Assembly (NCBI GenBank): GCA_910588245.1
Contig: CAJUQP010000003.1
Location: forward strand, 1-64,000
DNA: 64,000 nucleotides
From: an uncultured Muribaculaceae bacterium
Lineage (GTDB): Bacteria; Bacteroidota; Bacteroidia; Bacteroidales; Muribaculaceae
Reading direction: 5' to 3'
Shown here: positions 8,769 through 16,824 of the stretch, piece after piece
Numbering within the stretch: the first letter of the stretch is position 1
How the letters are laid out: each line of letters opens with the position of its first letter
Made by a program: the position numbers and the translations under genes
The notes under the pieces: generated by a model
Databases searched by the model: none
What the model saw: only the letters and a program-made list of their open reading frames with translations
Told to the model about the DNA's origin: nothing

Positions 8769-8785
8769 ATTTTTTACTATATTTG
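8756..8785 (+). promoter_or_regulatory. Promoter of the DUF2339 gene, inside the terminator arm
   Basis: TTTG (8756-8759) and TATATTTG (8778-8785) match the Bacteroidota -33 and -7 boxes with an 18-base spacer. The -33 box lies in the 3' arm of the preceding terminator. Confidence 0.65.
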
Positions 8786-8821
8786 CATCGACAACTTCAA
8801 TAACCTCAAATTCCACAGTCT

Positions 8822-10810
8822 ATGTCGACCCTCCTTCTTATAGCCCTGCTCCCCTTCGTGCTCATCGCACTCGCCCTCCATGGCGTGTATGAAGCAAAAC
8901 ACACAATCAAGGAGCAACAAAAAGAAATATCATCTCTCTCCGACAGAATCGACAGACTCGCCTCAAAGCTGTCGGCTCTTGAGAAAACAGAAACGGGGAA
9001 CCGACATGTTGACATATCCGCTTCCACTATCGATGGGGAATATGCAGAAAAGTCTTCAGACGAATCTCAACCACCGGTCTATATTCCGCCTACCAACGCG
9101 GCAACCACTTCCCCGGAGCAGACTCCTCCGGCGCACGTATATCAGTCAGAAGAGCGCCCGGGGAAGAGAGAAAGGGGAAGAGGAGGTTTGGAAAGTATAA
9201 TAGGAGAAAACATTCTGAGCAAGACAGGAATTCTGATCCTGGTGATAGGTCTGGGATTCTTTGTAAAATATGCCATCGACAATGACTGGATCACAGAGAC
9301 CGGAAGGACTGTAATGGGTATACTCGCAGGGTTCATCCTTTGGGGCATAGCGTTCAGAATACGTAACGCCTACCGCAATTTTTCCTCGGTGCTCGCCGGG
9401 GGTGGTTTCGCCGTGGAATTCGTGACAGTCGGATTGGCCTATAATTACTATTCGCTATTTCCGTCATGGGTAGCCTTTACGATTTTGATAACCATCACCG
9501 CCGTCATGACATTGGCCTCCCTCCGTCTCGACAGGATGGAGCTGGCACTGATCGCTACGGCAGGAGGATTCGTGGCACCCTTTCTCACCGGAAGTTCCGA
9601 CGGAAGTTTTATCACTCTCTGCAGCTACATGCTTATCCTTGATATGGGTATGGCCGTTGTCGCTATCCGGAGGAACTGGCATGTCATCTCAATGACGTGC
9701 ATAGCCATCACCTACCCTATTCTCCTTATAGCCCATTTCAGTTCGATCACCAATTCAGAGTCGGTGGGAGCACTCTTCGCATGTGCCTATTTCCTGATAT
9801 TCTTTGTAGTTATGGCATTCTCGACATGGAGATGCATACGCGGGGCGTTTCCGTCAGGATGGCTACTCGTTTTCACCGCGCTCAACGATATAGCCTTTTT
9901 CTGCACCGCCTACTTTCTATTTGCCGAAGACAAGACACTCACAGCATACAGAAGCCTGGTGCCGTTTGTGGTCTCAGCCTTCAGCCTTGCAGTGTTGGCC
10001 ATATACCTTAAGAACAGCAAAATTAGCGAACTAAGACAGGCGACATCCAACGGTATCAAACGGACAGTCAACTCATGCCTTATGCTTTACGGATGGGCCG
10101 GAATCCTTTTCTTTCTGGCCGGATGTGCCGTCTGTCTCTATCAATATTGCAAGGGAGATATCTCATATATGGCTTTTACGGGAATAACCATACTTACATT
10201 AACGGCCGTATTACCTACAAATCTCTCCGGAATATATATCCGATGCCTTTTCCCGGGCATATGCGCGTTGCTCTATCTAATCCAGACCGTCTTCCATGGC
10301 CAAGGAATCGACTCCCTTATATTCGCCGGAGTCAATTTAGCATTCTTCGCGCTACTTCTCGTAATCTTCCTCCGGGACAATAAACGCGGAGCATGTGCAG
10401 GTAAAAAGTCTGAAAAATCTTCCATAGTATACCTGAACATATGTCTTTCCCTCACACTTCCCGCAGCGGCATATCTGATACTTGATGGGACAGGAGCCTC
10501 GAGATGGTGGAATACCTGCTTCTCCCTGACAGTAGCCGCTGTCGCCACCCTACAGATGATCGCCGGGATGCGTATGCACATCAAGAATCTCAGGATGCTT
10601 GCCCTCGCATCCTATGCGGTAGTAGTCGTCAAGCTCCTGCTAAATGACGTCTGGACGATGCCACCCGTGAGCCGCATATGCGTCTTCATATTGCTCGGAG
10701 TGTTGCTTCTTGCCGTTTCCTTCCTTTATCAGAAACTGAAAGAAACAGTCTTCAAAGCGGATGGCGAGAATTCCGACCGCGACCGAATACCCCGTCAAGA
10801 TGAATGTTGA
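8822..10810 (+). CDS. DUF2339 polytopic membrane protein
   Basis: The 662-residue protein has an N-terminal membrane segment (about 3-22), a coiled-coil stretch (28-58), a low-complexity Pro/Ser/Thr linker (80-115), and from the ESIIGENILSKTGILILVIG block (about 122) onward some 15 or more hydrophobic helices. This architecture is that of DUF2339 proteins, which are widespread in gut Bacteroidetes and have no assigned function. It has its own promoter. Its last 59 bases overlap the 3' end of the convergent beta-barrel gene. Confidence 0.8.
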   Translation: MSTLLLIALLPFVLIALALHGVYEAKHTIKEQQKEISSLSDRIDRLASKLSALEKTETGNRHVDISASTIDGEYAEKSSDESQPPVYIPPTNAATTSPEQTPPAHVYQSEERPGKRERGRGGLESIIGENILSKTGILILVIGLGFFVKYAIDNDWITETGRTVMGILAGFILWGIAFRIRNAYRNFSSVLAGGGFAVEFVTVGLAYNYYSLFPSWVAFTILITITAVMTLASLRLDRMELALIATAGGFVAPFLTGSSDGSFITLCSYMLILDMGMAVVAIRRNWHVISMTCIAITYPILLIAHFSSITNSESVGALFACAYFLIFFVVMAFSTWRCIRGAFPSGWLLVFTALNDIAFFCTAYFLFAEDKTLTAYRSLVPFVVSAFSLAVLAIYLKNSKISELRQATSNGIKRTVNSCLMLYGWAGILFFLAGCAVCLYQYCKGDISYMAFTGITILTLTAVLPTNLSGIYIRCLFPGICALLYLIQTVFHGQGIDSLIFAGVNLAFFALLLVIFLRDNKRGACAGKKSEKSSIVYLNICLSLTLPAAAYLILDGTGASRWWNTCFSLTVAAVATLQMIAGMRMHIKNLRMLALASYAVVVVKLLLNDVWTMPPVSRICVFILLGVLLLAVSFLYQKLKETVFKADGENSDRDRIPRQDEC

Positions 10811-11819
10811 GTATGAGACGCTGATAAAATATGAAGTTCCCCTTTGCGAAATTAAAATTCAGCTGGGCCTGCAGATCGAGATACCGGTTGTCGAAAATCC
10901 TGGCGTAGATATCTGTGCGGTTGTAGAAGTCAGACCGGTAGTATGATTCTCCCTGATAAAGCAACGAACCATATTCAGAATAGAGCGGAAATAATTTCCC
11001 TCCGGCATAAAGAGAATTCCTCAATCCGAGGAATCGCCATTCGAAAATGGCATCGACCCACAGACCGGCCGGAGTCTTCCAGCCTCCGAACCTTCTGTCG
11101 CGCTCTATCGTGGCCAAAGCACCTGCTTTCACCACCAGGCTATCAAGCGCAGTGGCCCGGCTGAAGTCAAGTCCTACATAAGGATTGACAAGAAAGTTGT
11201 CGACCACACTCTGTCCTTCCGGAGCATTTTTAGTCTTGGCCAGATGATTCATCTGGGCATGTGCGCCGGTAAGGAAAACCTTGGATTTCGGGCGCCACTC
11301 ACCATGGAAAACAATATTGAAAGCCTCTCTGCGGGTCTCACTCTGCATTGCGCGCCAATCGATATATGCATCGAAAAAACCGTGCCGGTGATTATACTGC
11401 ACGAGCGCACCCCTTATATTACGCTGAAAGTATGCGAGAGAGTCGCACCATAGGAAACCGGGAAGGGGCTCGCGGAGTTGAGTGCGCGGGAACATTCCCA
11501 TAGAGAATTTCCAGGTGTCGGATTCATGACGGTAATAAAGCGTGGGGATAACCTTGCCGTCCTTAACGCCATTCTCAAGCGGCTGCGTCCACACGGCCCC
11601 TCCCGCTATCCGATCTTTCGGGCTGAACCGGAGTCCGAATTCCGGTGCGAGGGTAGTGAAGAAGAAAGTCCTTGCCTCGTTCATGCCCTCGTCACCCTCA
11701 CGATTATCGAACACCGAGCCGAAGTCGATGCTCCACGTAGGCTCCACGGCATCGGCCACAGCTATTCCGCACACAACAGCTGCTACAGCCACGATTTTTC
11801 TCAATATATGATAAAACAT
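10752..11819 (-). CDS. Predicted outer-membrane beta-barrel protein, function unknown
   Basis: The 355-residue protein has a signal peptide (cleavage near VADA-VEP, residue 25) and a chain of amphipathic strands rich in Tyr, Phe, Arg and Gly, as in outer-membrane barrels. It is about the size of a 14-18-stranded barrel, but I do not recognise the family. The last residues (GRNSRHPL) do not end in the usual aromatic. They are encoded in the overlap with the convergent DUF2339 gene, so the reading frame may have been extended past an older stop. A minus-strand box TAAATTTG at 11875-11882 could be its -7 element. Confidence 0.62.
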   Translation of the reverse strand: MFYHILRKIVAVAAVVCGIAVADAVEPTWSIDFGSVFDNREGDEGMNEARTFFFTTLAPEFGLRFSPKDRIAGGAVWTQPLENGVKDGKVIPTLYYRHESDTWKFSMGMFPRTQLREPLPGFLWCDSLAYFQRNIRGALVQYNHRHGFFDAYIDWRAMQSETRREAFNIVFHGEWRPKSKVFLTGAHAQMNHLAKTKNAPEGQSVVDNFLVNPYVGLDFSRATALDSLVVKAGALATIERDRRFGGWKTPAGLWVDAIFEWRFLGLRNSLYAGGKLFPLYSEYGSLLYQGESYYRSDFYNRTDIYARIFDNRYLDLQAQLNFNFAKGNFIFYQRLILNIHLDGVFGRGRNSRHPL

Positions 11820-11901
11820 TTTTTTCTAAGAGGTTAGTTTGATTACGGCTGCTCACTACGAGGCAACCGGTCTACAAATTTACAAAAAAAGCCTTGAAAA
11901 A

Positions 11902-11933
11902 TTTGCATAGTCCGGGAAAATACACTAATTTTG
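11902..11933 (+). promoter_or_regulatory. Promoter of tRNA-Leu
   Basis: TTTG (11902-11905) and TAATTTTG (11926-11933) with a 20-base spacer match the Bacteroidota consensus, about 57 bases before the tRNA. Confidence 0.75.
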
Positions 11934-11990
11934 CATCGCAATTCGGAAGACAAACCTCCCGAAAGCCCCACGGCAAAAGCCGTAAAGAAT

Positions 11991-12074
11991 GTCCAGGTGG
12001 CGGAATTGGTAGACGCGCTACTTTGAGGGGGTAGTGGCCGTTAGGCTGTGTGAGTTCGAGTCTCATCTTGGACA
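11991..12074 (+). tRNA. tRNA-Leu (GAG)
   Basis: The 84-base gene has acceptor arms GTCCAGG and CTTGGAC (one G-T pair), anticodon stem CTACT/GGTAG with loop TTGAGGG (anticodon GAG), the long variable arm of class II tRNAs, and the T-arm GAGTTCGAGTCTC. Discriminator base is A; CCA is not encoded. Confidence 0.96.
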
Positions 12075-12080
12075 CTGAAA

Positions 12081-12104
12081 AAGGAAGCTTAAATAAGCTT
12101 CCTT
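12081..12104 (+). terminator. Terminator after tRNA-Leu
   Basis: AAGGAAGCTT and AAGCTTCCTT form a perfect 10-bp stem with loop AAAT, followed by TT; it lies seven bases after the tRNA. Confidence 0.9.
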
Positions 12105-12160
12105 TTTTCGTATCATGATACTGACTGAAAACGCACTGTCTATCCGGGGTCAGATACTCA

Positions 12161-12691
12161 TCAGTTTTTATCTTCTTTCCTCACACAAAACACCTTATGC
12201 GGCATATCAATGCCGCGATAATGTTTAACAAAAGTGTCTATCTCAGTCATGCCATTATTAATGGCAACCTTTTGCGACGCAATATTAGTGTCGCGGATAA
12301 TTGAATAAAGAGTATCGAAATGCAAAATATTGAATCCATATTCCTTGCATGCCGCAGCTGATTCAGAGGCATAACCTTTATGCCAATACTTATGAGCAAG
12401 CAGATAGCCTATCTCCGGGACTTGAGTCCCCTTATACTCCTGCATGGTGATACCACATTGTCCGATCATCTCCTCAGAATCCTTAAGGAACACACCCCAC
12501 AGCCCGAAACCATATTCATCATATCTCTTTAACTGCTTCTGCAGCCATGCCATGGTCTCTTCATCATTGAACGCACCGTTATAGGCATACATAACCTTTT
12601 CATCCTGCAGAATTTCAGACAAAGAATCCATATCGGAAATGGTCATTTCCCGAAGCCACAGCCTATCTGACTCCAAAATTATACGCTTCAT
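12161..12691 (-). CDS. GNAT N-acetyltransferase, RimJ/RimL type
   Basis: The 176-residue protein has the arrangement of the RimJ-like GNAT group: RLWLREMTISDMDSL at the start, an acceptor-site segment, then the acetyl-CoA region EIGYLLAHKYWHKGYASESA (beta-4, P-loop and alpha-3) and SQKVAINNGM near residue 138. It transfers an acetyl group to an amine; RimJ/L relatives act on ribosomal proteins, but many act on small molecules. It is a single gene with its own promoter at 12739-12770. The substrate cannot be read from sequence. Confidence 0.85.
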   Translation of the reverse strand: MKRIILESDRLWLREMTISDMDSLSEILQDEKVMYAYNGAFNDEETMAWLQKQLKRYDEYGFGLWGVFLKDSEEMIGQCGITMQEYKGTQVPEIGYLLAHKYWHKGYASESAAACKEYGFNILHFDTLYSIIRDTNIASQKVAINNGMTEIDTFVKHYRGIDMPHKVFCVRKEDKN

Positions 12692-12738
12692 AAATGATTG
12701 TTTAAACCTACCACAAACGTGAGTAGCAGTATTCGACG

Positions 12739-12770
12739 CAAAAATAGTATTATTTCATAGAATAACCAAA
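12739..12770 (-). promoter_or_regulatory. Promoter of the RimJ-like gene
   Basis: On the minus strand TTTG (12767-12770) and TATTTTTG (12739-12746) match the -33 and -7 boxes with a 20-base spacer, some 50 bases before the start codon. Confidence 0.7.
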
Positions 12771-12851
12771 TCAGATAGCATCCACAAGCCCGCGGGTTGA
12801 ACAAATCGCCCCCTTATGCAATTCTTGTCTATAGGAACACTAAACAAGATT

Positions 12852-14288
12852 ATGAAGGACACAATTTATGACAGATTCTCACAATGGGTAGCCACACAAC
12901 CGGACGCCACGGCCATTGTCGAAGACGGGAGATCTGCGACATATCGGGAACTCGACGAAATAACCGATGCCATAATGTCGAAGTTCCTGCCGGACCATTA
13001 TCATTTTATCGGAATAGTCATGAACCACGGCATAGAGATGGTGGCGGCAATGCTTGCCGTATTGAAAAGCGGGGCGGCCTACATACCTGCCGAACCGTCA
13101 CTGCCGCCGAAACGAATCGAATATATGATGCATACAGCAGGAGCAGGACTTGTCATCACAGACGATTATTGCCGCAACCTTCCTGAAACCAGACCTTTGC
13201 CGGATAAATCCACGCCCGATGGCGTGGCATACGTGCTATATACGTCCGGAACAACCGGACGACCGAAAGGAGTCATGGTGGAAAACCACAGTGTCGTGAA
13301 CTACGCCGAGGCTTTTGAGAGGGAATTCCATGTGGCTCCAGGCGACGTGATGCTTCAATACTCCATCTGTTCATTCGACATTTTCGTGGAGGAGGTGTTC
13401 ACTACGCTTCTCAACGGGGCCACAATAGCAATACCTTCGAAAAAAATGTGCGACGGTAATCTCAACGATCTTATGGCTTTCTGTGAAAGACACGGAGTCA
13501 CAGAAATAAGCGGATTCCCATATCTTCTCGCAGATATGAACCGCTACAAAATCTACCCTTCGCGACTCAGACTTCTTATCGGTGGCGGAGATGTGATCAG
13601 GGAATCATATATCACCTGGCTCAAAGACAAGGATTTCATGATCTATAATACCTACGGGCCAAGTGAGACAACAGTCTGCGCAACCTACTTCCGGATCGAC
13701 GATGCCGAGGAATCGGAGGATGGCACATATCCCATCGGGAGAGCCGTAAAAGGGGTAGAAGTAAGGATTCTGGATGACAATCTAAATGAGCTTTCCGATG
13801 GTGAGACCGGCGAGATCTGCATTTCCGGCAACGGGGTATCGCGAGGCTATATAGGGAATCCGCCGGAACAGGCGAATTTCGTTACCCTCGACGACGGGAA
13901 GAGAATCTACCGTAGCGGAGATCTGGGCTATCGGCTTGCTGACGGCAACTTCGTTTTCCTTCATCGCAAAGACCGGCAGGTGATGATACTCGGGAAACGC
14001 GTGGAACCCGAAGAGGTTGAGAATGTGCTCAACGAATCACCTTGCGTAGAGCGCGGAGTTGTCCGTGCATTCACCGACGAGAACGGTCTCGCCTATCTTA
14101 CGGCATATTTTGTGCCGTCACATAAGAATTGCTTGATAAGCCGGATAAAGGGATTTCTGCGATCCCGTCTTGCAGATTTCATGATGCCGGAATATTACGT
14201 TAAAATGGATGAGATTCCACTTACTAAACGAGGGAAAGTAAATGACCGGGTCTTGCCGGTTGTAATGAAGGAAGGGAGACAGGAATGA
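12852..14288 (+). CDS. Stand-alone amino-acid adenylation enzyme (NRPS A-domain type)
   Basis: The start at 12852 (MKDTIYDRF) fits the usual adenylation-domain beginning better than an ATG 36 bases upstream. The 478-residue chain has core motifs in order: A3 LYTSGTTGRPKG, A4 FDIFVEEVF, A5 NTYGPSETT, A7 YRSGDLG, A8 HRKDRQVMILGKRVE and the A10 lysine in PLTKRGKV. It should therefore activate a carboxylate with ATP. The Asp in A4 (FD) is the one that holds the alpha-amino group, which favours an amino acid over an aryl or fatty acid. There is no carrier, condensation or thioesterase domain. The stop overlaps the next start (ATGA), so it is translationally coupled to a GNAT and an esterase. Confidence 0.88.
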   Translation: MKDTIYDRFSQWVATQPDATAIVEDGRSATYRELDEITDAIMSKFLPDHYHFIGIVMNHGIEMVAAMLAVLKSGAAYIPAEPSLPPKRIEYMMHTAGAGLVITDDYCRNLPETRPLPDKSTPDGVAYVLYTSGTTGRPKGVMVENHSVVNYAEAFEREFHVAPGDVMLQYSICSFDIFVEEVFTTLLNGATIAIPSKKMCDGNLNDLMAFCERHGVTEISGFPYLLADMNRYKIYPSRLRLLIGGGDVIRESYITWLKDKDFMIYNTYGPSETTVCATYFRIDDAEESEDGTYPIGRAVKGVEVRILDDNLNELSDGETGEICISGNGVSRGYIGNPPEQANFVTLDDGKRIYRSGDLGYRLADGNFVFLHRKDRQVMILGKRVEPEEVENVLNESPCVERGVVRAFTDENGLAYLTAYFVPSHKNCLISRIKGFLRSRLADFMMPEYYVKMDEIPLTKRGKVNDRVLPVVMKEGRQE

Positions 14289-14752
14289 CAGTGACGATTA
14301 GACAGCGCATAGCAATCCCCACATTGATGCATTGGCGTGAGGAAGTGATTGAGAATGTGTTTGGCGTTAAACCCTCGAAGGCTTTGCTGGCTGCAAACCG
14401 CAGGTATTATATGAAACATATAGCCGATGGCAGCCATATCGCTGTGGTAGCGGAAGCGGACGGGGTCGATGCAGGTTGCGGCGGGATATGTCTGACAGAA
14501 GAGCTGCCATCGCCTGACAATCCGTCAGGAAGATGCGCCTATCTTATGAATATCTATGTACGTAAGGAATATCGCAATCATGGCATAGGCCATTTTATTG
14601 TGAGATGGCTTGTTGAAAAAGCCCGGGAAACGGGATGCGACAAGATCTATCTTGAAACAACCGAGGAGGCGCAACAGTTATATAAAGAAACCGGATTTGT
14701 TGTTTTACCCGGGATTATGAAGTATGCAGACATTCACGACAGGAAATCTTAG
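14285..14752 (+). CDS. GNAT N-acetyltransferase, middle gene of the adenylation cluster
   Basis: The 155-residue protein has a compact GNAT fold: VVAEADGVDAGCGG (beta-2/3), LMNIYVRKEYRNHGIGHFIV (beta-4 and acetyl-CoA P-loop R-x-x-G-I-G), and IYLETTEEAQQLYKETGF (beta-5 to alpha-4). The start codon overlaps the stop of the adenylation gene by 4 bases, and its last 29 bases overlap the next gene, so the three are read from one message. Acyl transfer to, or from, the product of the adenylation enzyme is an inference from this linkage. Confidence 0.85.
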   Translation: MTVTIRQRIAIPTLMHWREEVIENVFGVKPSKALLAANRRYYMKHIADGSHIAVVAEADGVDAGCGGICLTEELPSPDNPSGRCAYLMNIYVRKEYRNHGIGHFIVRWLVEKARETGCDKIYLETTEEAQQLYKETGFVVLPGIMKYADIHDRKS

Positions 14753-15386
14753 AGTAAGCATAGCCGGCTCATCGTCAAGCCACATATGCTACATGCTTTA
14801 TCCTTTCGACATTCCGGGTGACTGGATAAAACCCGCGGCTGAGAGGTTCGGCATCTCTTTGGCCATAGTGACCGGAATGGACTGGGACAACGATCTCACA
14901 CCTTGGCCGGCTCCCGGCCAGCCACCCGGCAGCGAGAATTTTAAGGGGGAAGCCTCTAAATTTCTTTTGGTCTTGACTCATATAGTTTTGCCTGAAGTAG
15001 AAAAACGCCTTAATGCGACAGGCAATGTGCAACGGACATTGACGGGGGTATCTCTTTCCGGACTGTTTACTCTCTGGCAATGGTTGCTCAACAATACATT
15101 CCGCAATATCATCTCTCTTTCAGGATCTTTCTGGTATGATGGATTCGTGGAATGGGTCAAGTCGAATCCCGTCATGAGAAAGACAGGGAAAGCATATTTC
15201 CTGCTCGGAGACCAGGAAGCAAAGAGCAAGGTAAAGGCGTTCCAGCCCGTACAGACCGACACTGTTGAGATCGTAAAATATCTTCACGACAATGGCATAG
15301 AAGATTACTTTGAACTTGTGCCGGGCAACCATTATCAAAACGGAGAACAACGCCTTCATAGAGCATTAAACCATATGTTCGGCTGA
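14724..15386 (+). CDS. Alpha/beta-hydrolase esterase (IroE/Fes-like family)
   Basis: The 220-residue protein lacks a signal peptide. It carries the esterase-D/IroE-like pattern: nucleophile Ser in TGVSLSGL, an acidic residue in LLGDQEAK and the C-terminal His in PGNHYQNGEQRLHRAL. This agrees with putative alpha/beta-superfamily hydrolases related to siderophore esterases. It overlaps the GNAT gene by 29 bases and ends the trio. It could hydrolyse an ester, thioester or amide formed by the pathway. The family call is good; the substrate is unknown. Confidence 0.75.
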   Translation: MQTFTTGNLRVSIAGSSSSHICYMLYPFDIPGDWIKPAAERFGISLAIVTGMDWDNDLTPWPAPGQPPGSENFKGEASKFLLVLTHIVLPEVEKRLNATGNVQRTLTGVSLSGLFTLWQWLLNNTFRNIISLSGSFWYDGFVEWVKSNPVMRKTGKAYFLLGDQEAKSKVKAFQPVQTDTVEIVKYLHDNGIEDYFELVPGNHYQNGEQRLHRALNHMFG

Positions 15387-15789
15387 CAAATTCCACTCAG
15401 CCCTCTCCTACCTGCGCTATAATAAATCTGCTGAAATGCAATCTATTAAGGTTACAGGGCATTATAAACATTGATTGTATTTTAATAAGGTAATAATCTA
15501 TCGATAAATCCATGACACTCATAAACAAGTGATTTCATTTGCTATCATTGTAATCCGTGAACCTTTTCAAAAGGAAGTTTGGACGCAAATGAAAGCAGAG
15601 ATGCCATAATAATGATTAATTTTGCAAAAAATTAATCTGCTTTATGAACTATAGACAATTAGGAGACATAAGACCGGAAGTCTTGGAGTATTCGAGCACT
15701 GGAATAACTGCCACGACCGTCAGTATAGCCGTAACCTCGGAAAGAAAAAAGGTATTGAACTGTATCAAGTGAAATAAAAACCGGATATC
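15387..15789 (+). other. Intergenic region with a promoter-like box and a short open frame
   Basis: The 403 bases hold no gene I can support. TAATTTTG at 15617-15624 resembles a -7 box, though a -33 partner is not convincing. Downstream, an ATG at 15644 opens 42 codons (MNYRQLGDIRPEV...). The first seven residues recall the start of aldo/keto reductases, so this may be a degraded remnant, but the similarity is too short to claim. The box could instead serve the GH43 gene at 15790 with a long leader. Confidence 0.4.
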
Positions 15790-16779
15790 ATGATGAAAAA
15801 ATTTTTACCCGTATTATTAATTTTGTGTGGATCAGGGGTATTTGCGCAAACAAGACATAAAGGTTTCCGCGAGAATATTCCGTTGGATTCCATTGTTCTC
15901 AGCGACCCCGCAATTTTGCCTGACGAGGCCACACATACATATTACATGACAGGCACCGGCGGCCTGATGTGGAAAAGCAAAGACCTGAAACTGTGGTCGG
16001 GCCCATACGATGTAGCGCAACCGGATCCTGAATCGTGGATGGGTCCTCATCCAGCGATATGGGCTGCGGAACTTCACAAACATAACGGAAAGTATTATTA
16101 CTTTGCCACATTCACCAACCGCGACATCATAATCGACACAGTGCGTGGAAACAAGATAGAGCGTCGCGCCAGTCATGTGCTCGTAAGCGATACTCCAGAC
16201 GGACCGTATAAACCCATGCGGGACTCAATTTATCTCCCCGCCGACAAGCCCACTCTTGACGGCACCTTCTGGGTAGACAAGGACGGTGAACCGTATATGG
16301 TCTACTGCTATGAATGGCTACAGAACTGGGACGGCACAATCGAGAAAATCCGTCTCAAACCCGACCTCAGCGGTTCCGTAGGCGAGGGGAAATTATTGTT
16401 CCGAGCCAGCGACTCGCCATGGAGCCGCGAAAAGGAGGACGGAAAGATCAGGCCCAATAAAGTCACAGACGGTCCGTGGCTTTTCCGCACGGGCACAGGG
16501 CGCCTGGGAATGCTATGGACAAGCTGGATCTACGATGTGTATACCCAGGGCGTGGCCTATTCCATGTCAGATACGCTCGATGGCCCATGGGTACAGGAAA
16601 AAGACCCGATAACACCTCCGAACCATGGTCACGGAATGCTGTTCAAGACTTTTGACGGCGACTGGATGATGTCAGTCCACAGCCATGAGGTAATCAATGG
16701 AAAATATCACAGGGTTCCTACACTTTTCCAGGTCGATATCTCCGGAGACAAGCTTATATTAGGTGAAAAGGTTTTGTAA
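15790..16779 (+). CDS. Exported GH43-type glycosidase
   Basis: The 329-residue protein has a signal peptide (cleavage near GVFAQ) and a five-bladed propeller of the GH43 kind. The catalytic base is the Asp in VLSDPAILPD, and the transition-state Asp lies in TLDGTFWVDKDG. The position that is normally the catalytic Glu reads VTDGPWLF, that is Asp. I cannot tell whether this is a subfamily trait or loss of function. GH43 enzymes usually cleave alpha-L-arabinofuranosyl, beta-xylosyl or beta-galactosyl links. It is followed after 45 bases by a second GH43-like gene and then by an AraC regulator. Confidence 0.8.
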   Translation: MMKKFLPVLLILCGSGVFAQTRHKGFRENIPLDSIVLSDPAILPDEATHTYYMTGTGGLMWKSKDLKLWSGPYDVAQPDPESWMGPHPAIWAAELHKHNGKYYYFATFTNRDIIIDTVRGNKIERRASHVLVSDTPDGPYKPMRDSIYLPADKPTLDGTFWVDKDGEPYMVYCYEWLQNWDGTIEKIRLKPDLSGSVGEGKLLFRASDSPWSREKEDGKIRPNKVTDGPWLFRTGTGRLGMLWTSWIYDVYTQGVAYSMSDTLDGPWVQEKDPITPPNHGHGMLFKTFDGDWMMSVHSHEVINGKYHRVPTLFQVDISGDKLILGEKVL

Positions 16780-16824
16780 TACCAATGCCTCATTTTCGAT
16801 CAATCACGTATATCAGACTAATAA

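Noticed and set aside
15644..15772. Possible aldo/keto reductase remnant (MNYRQLG...)
   Set aside because: Only seven residues resemble the family start; the rest does not align. Kept as an intergenic note.
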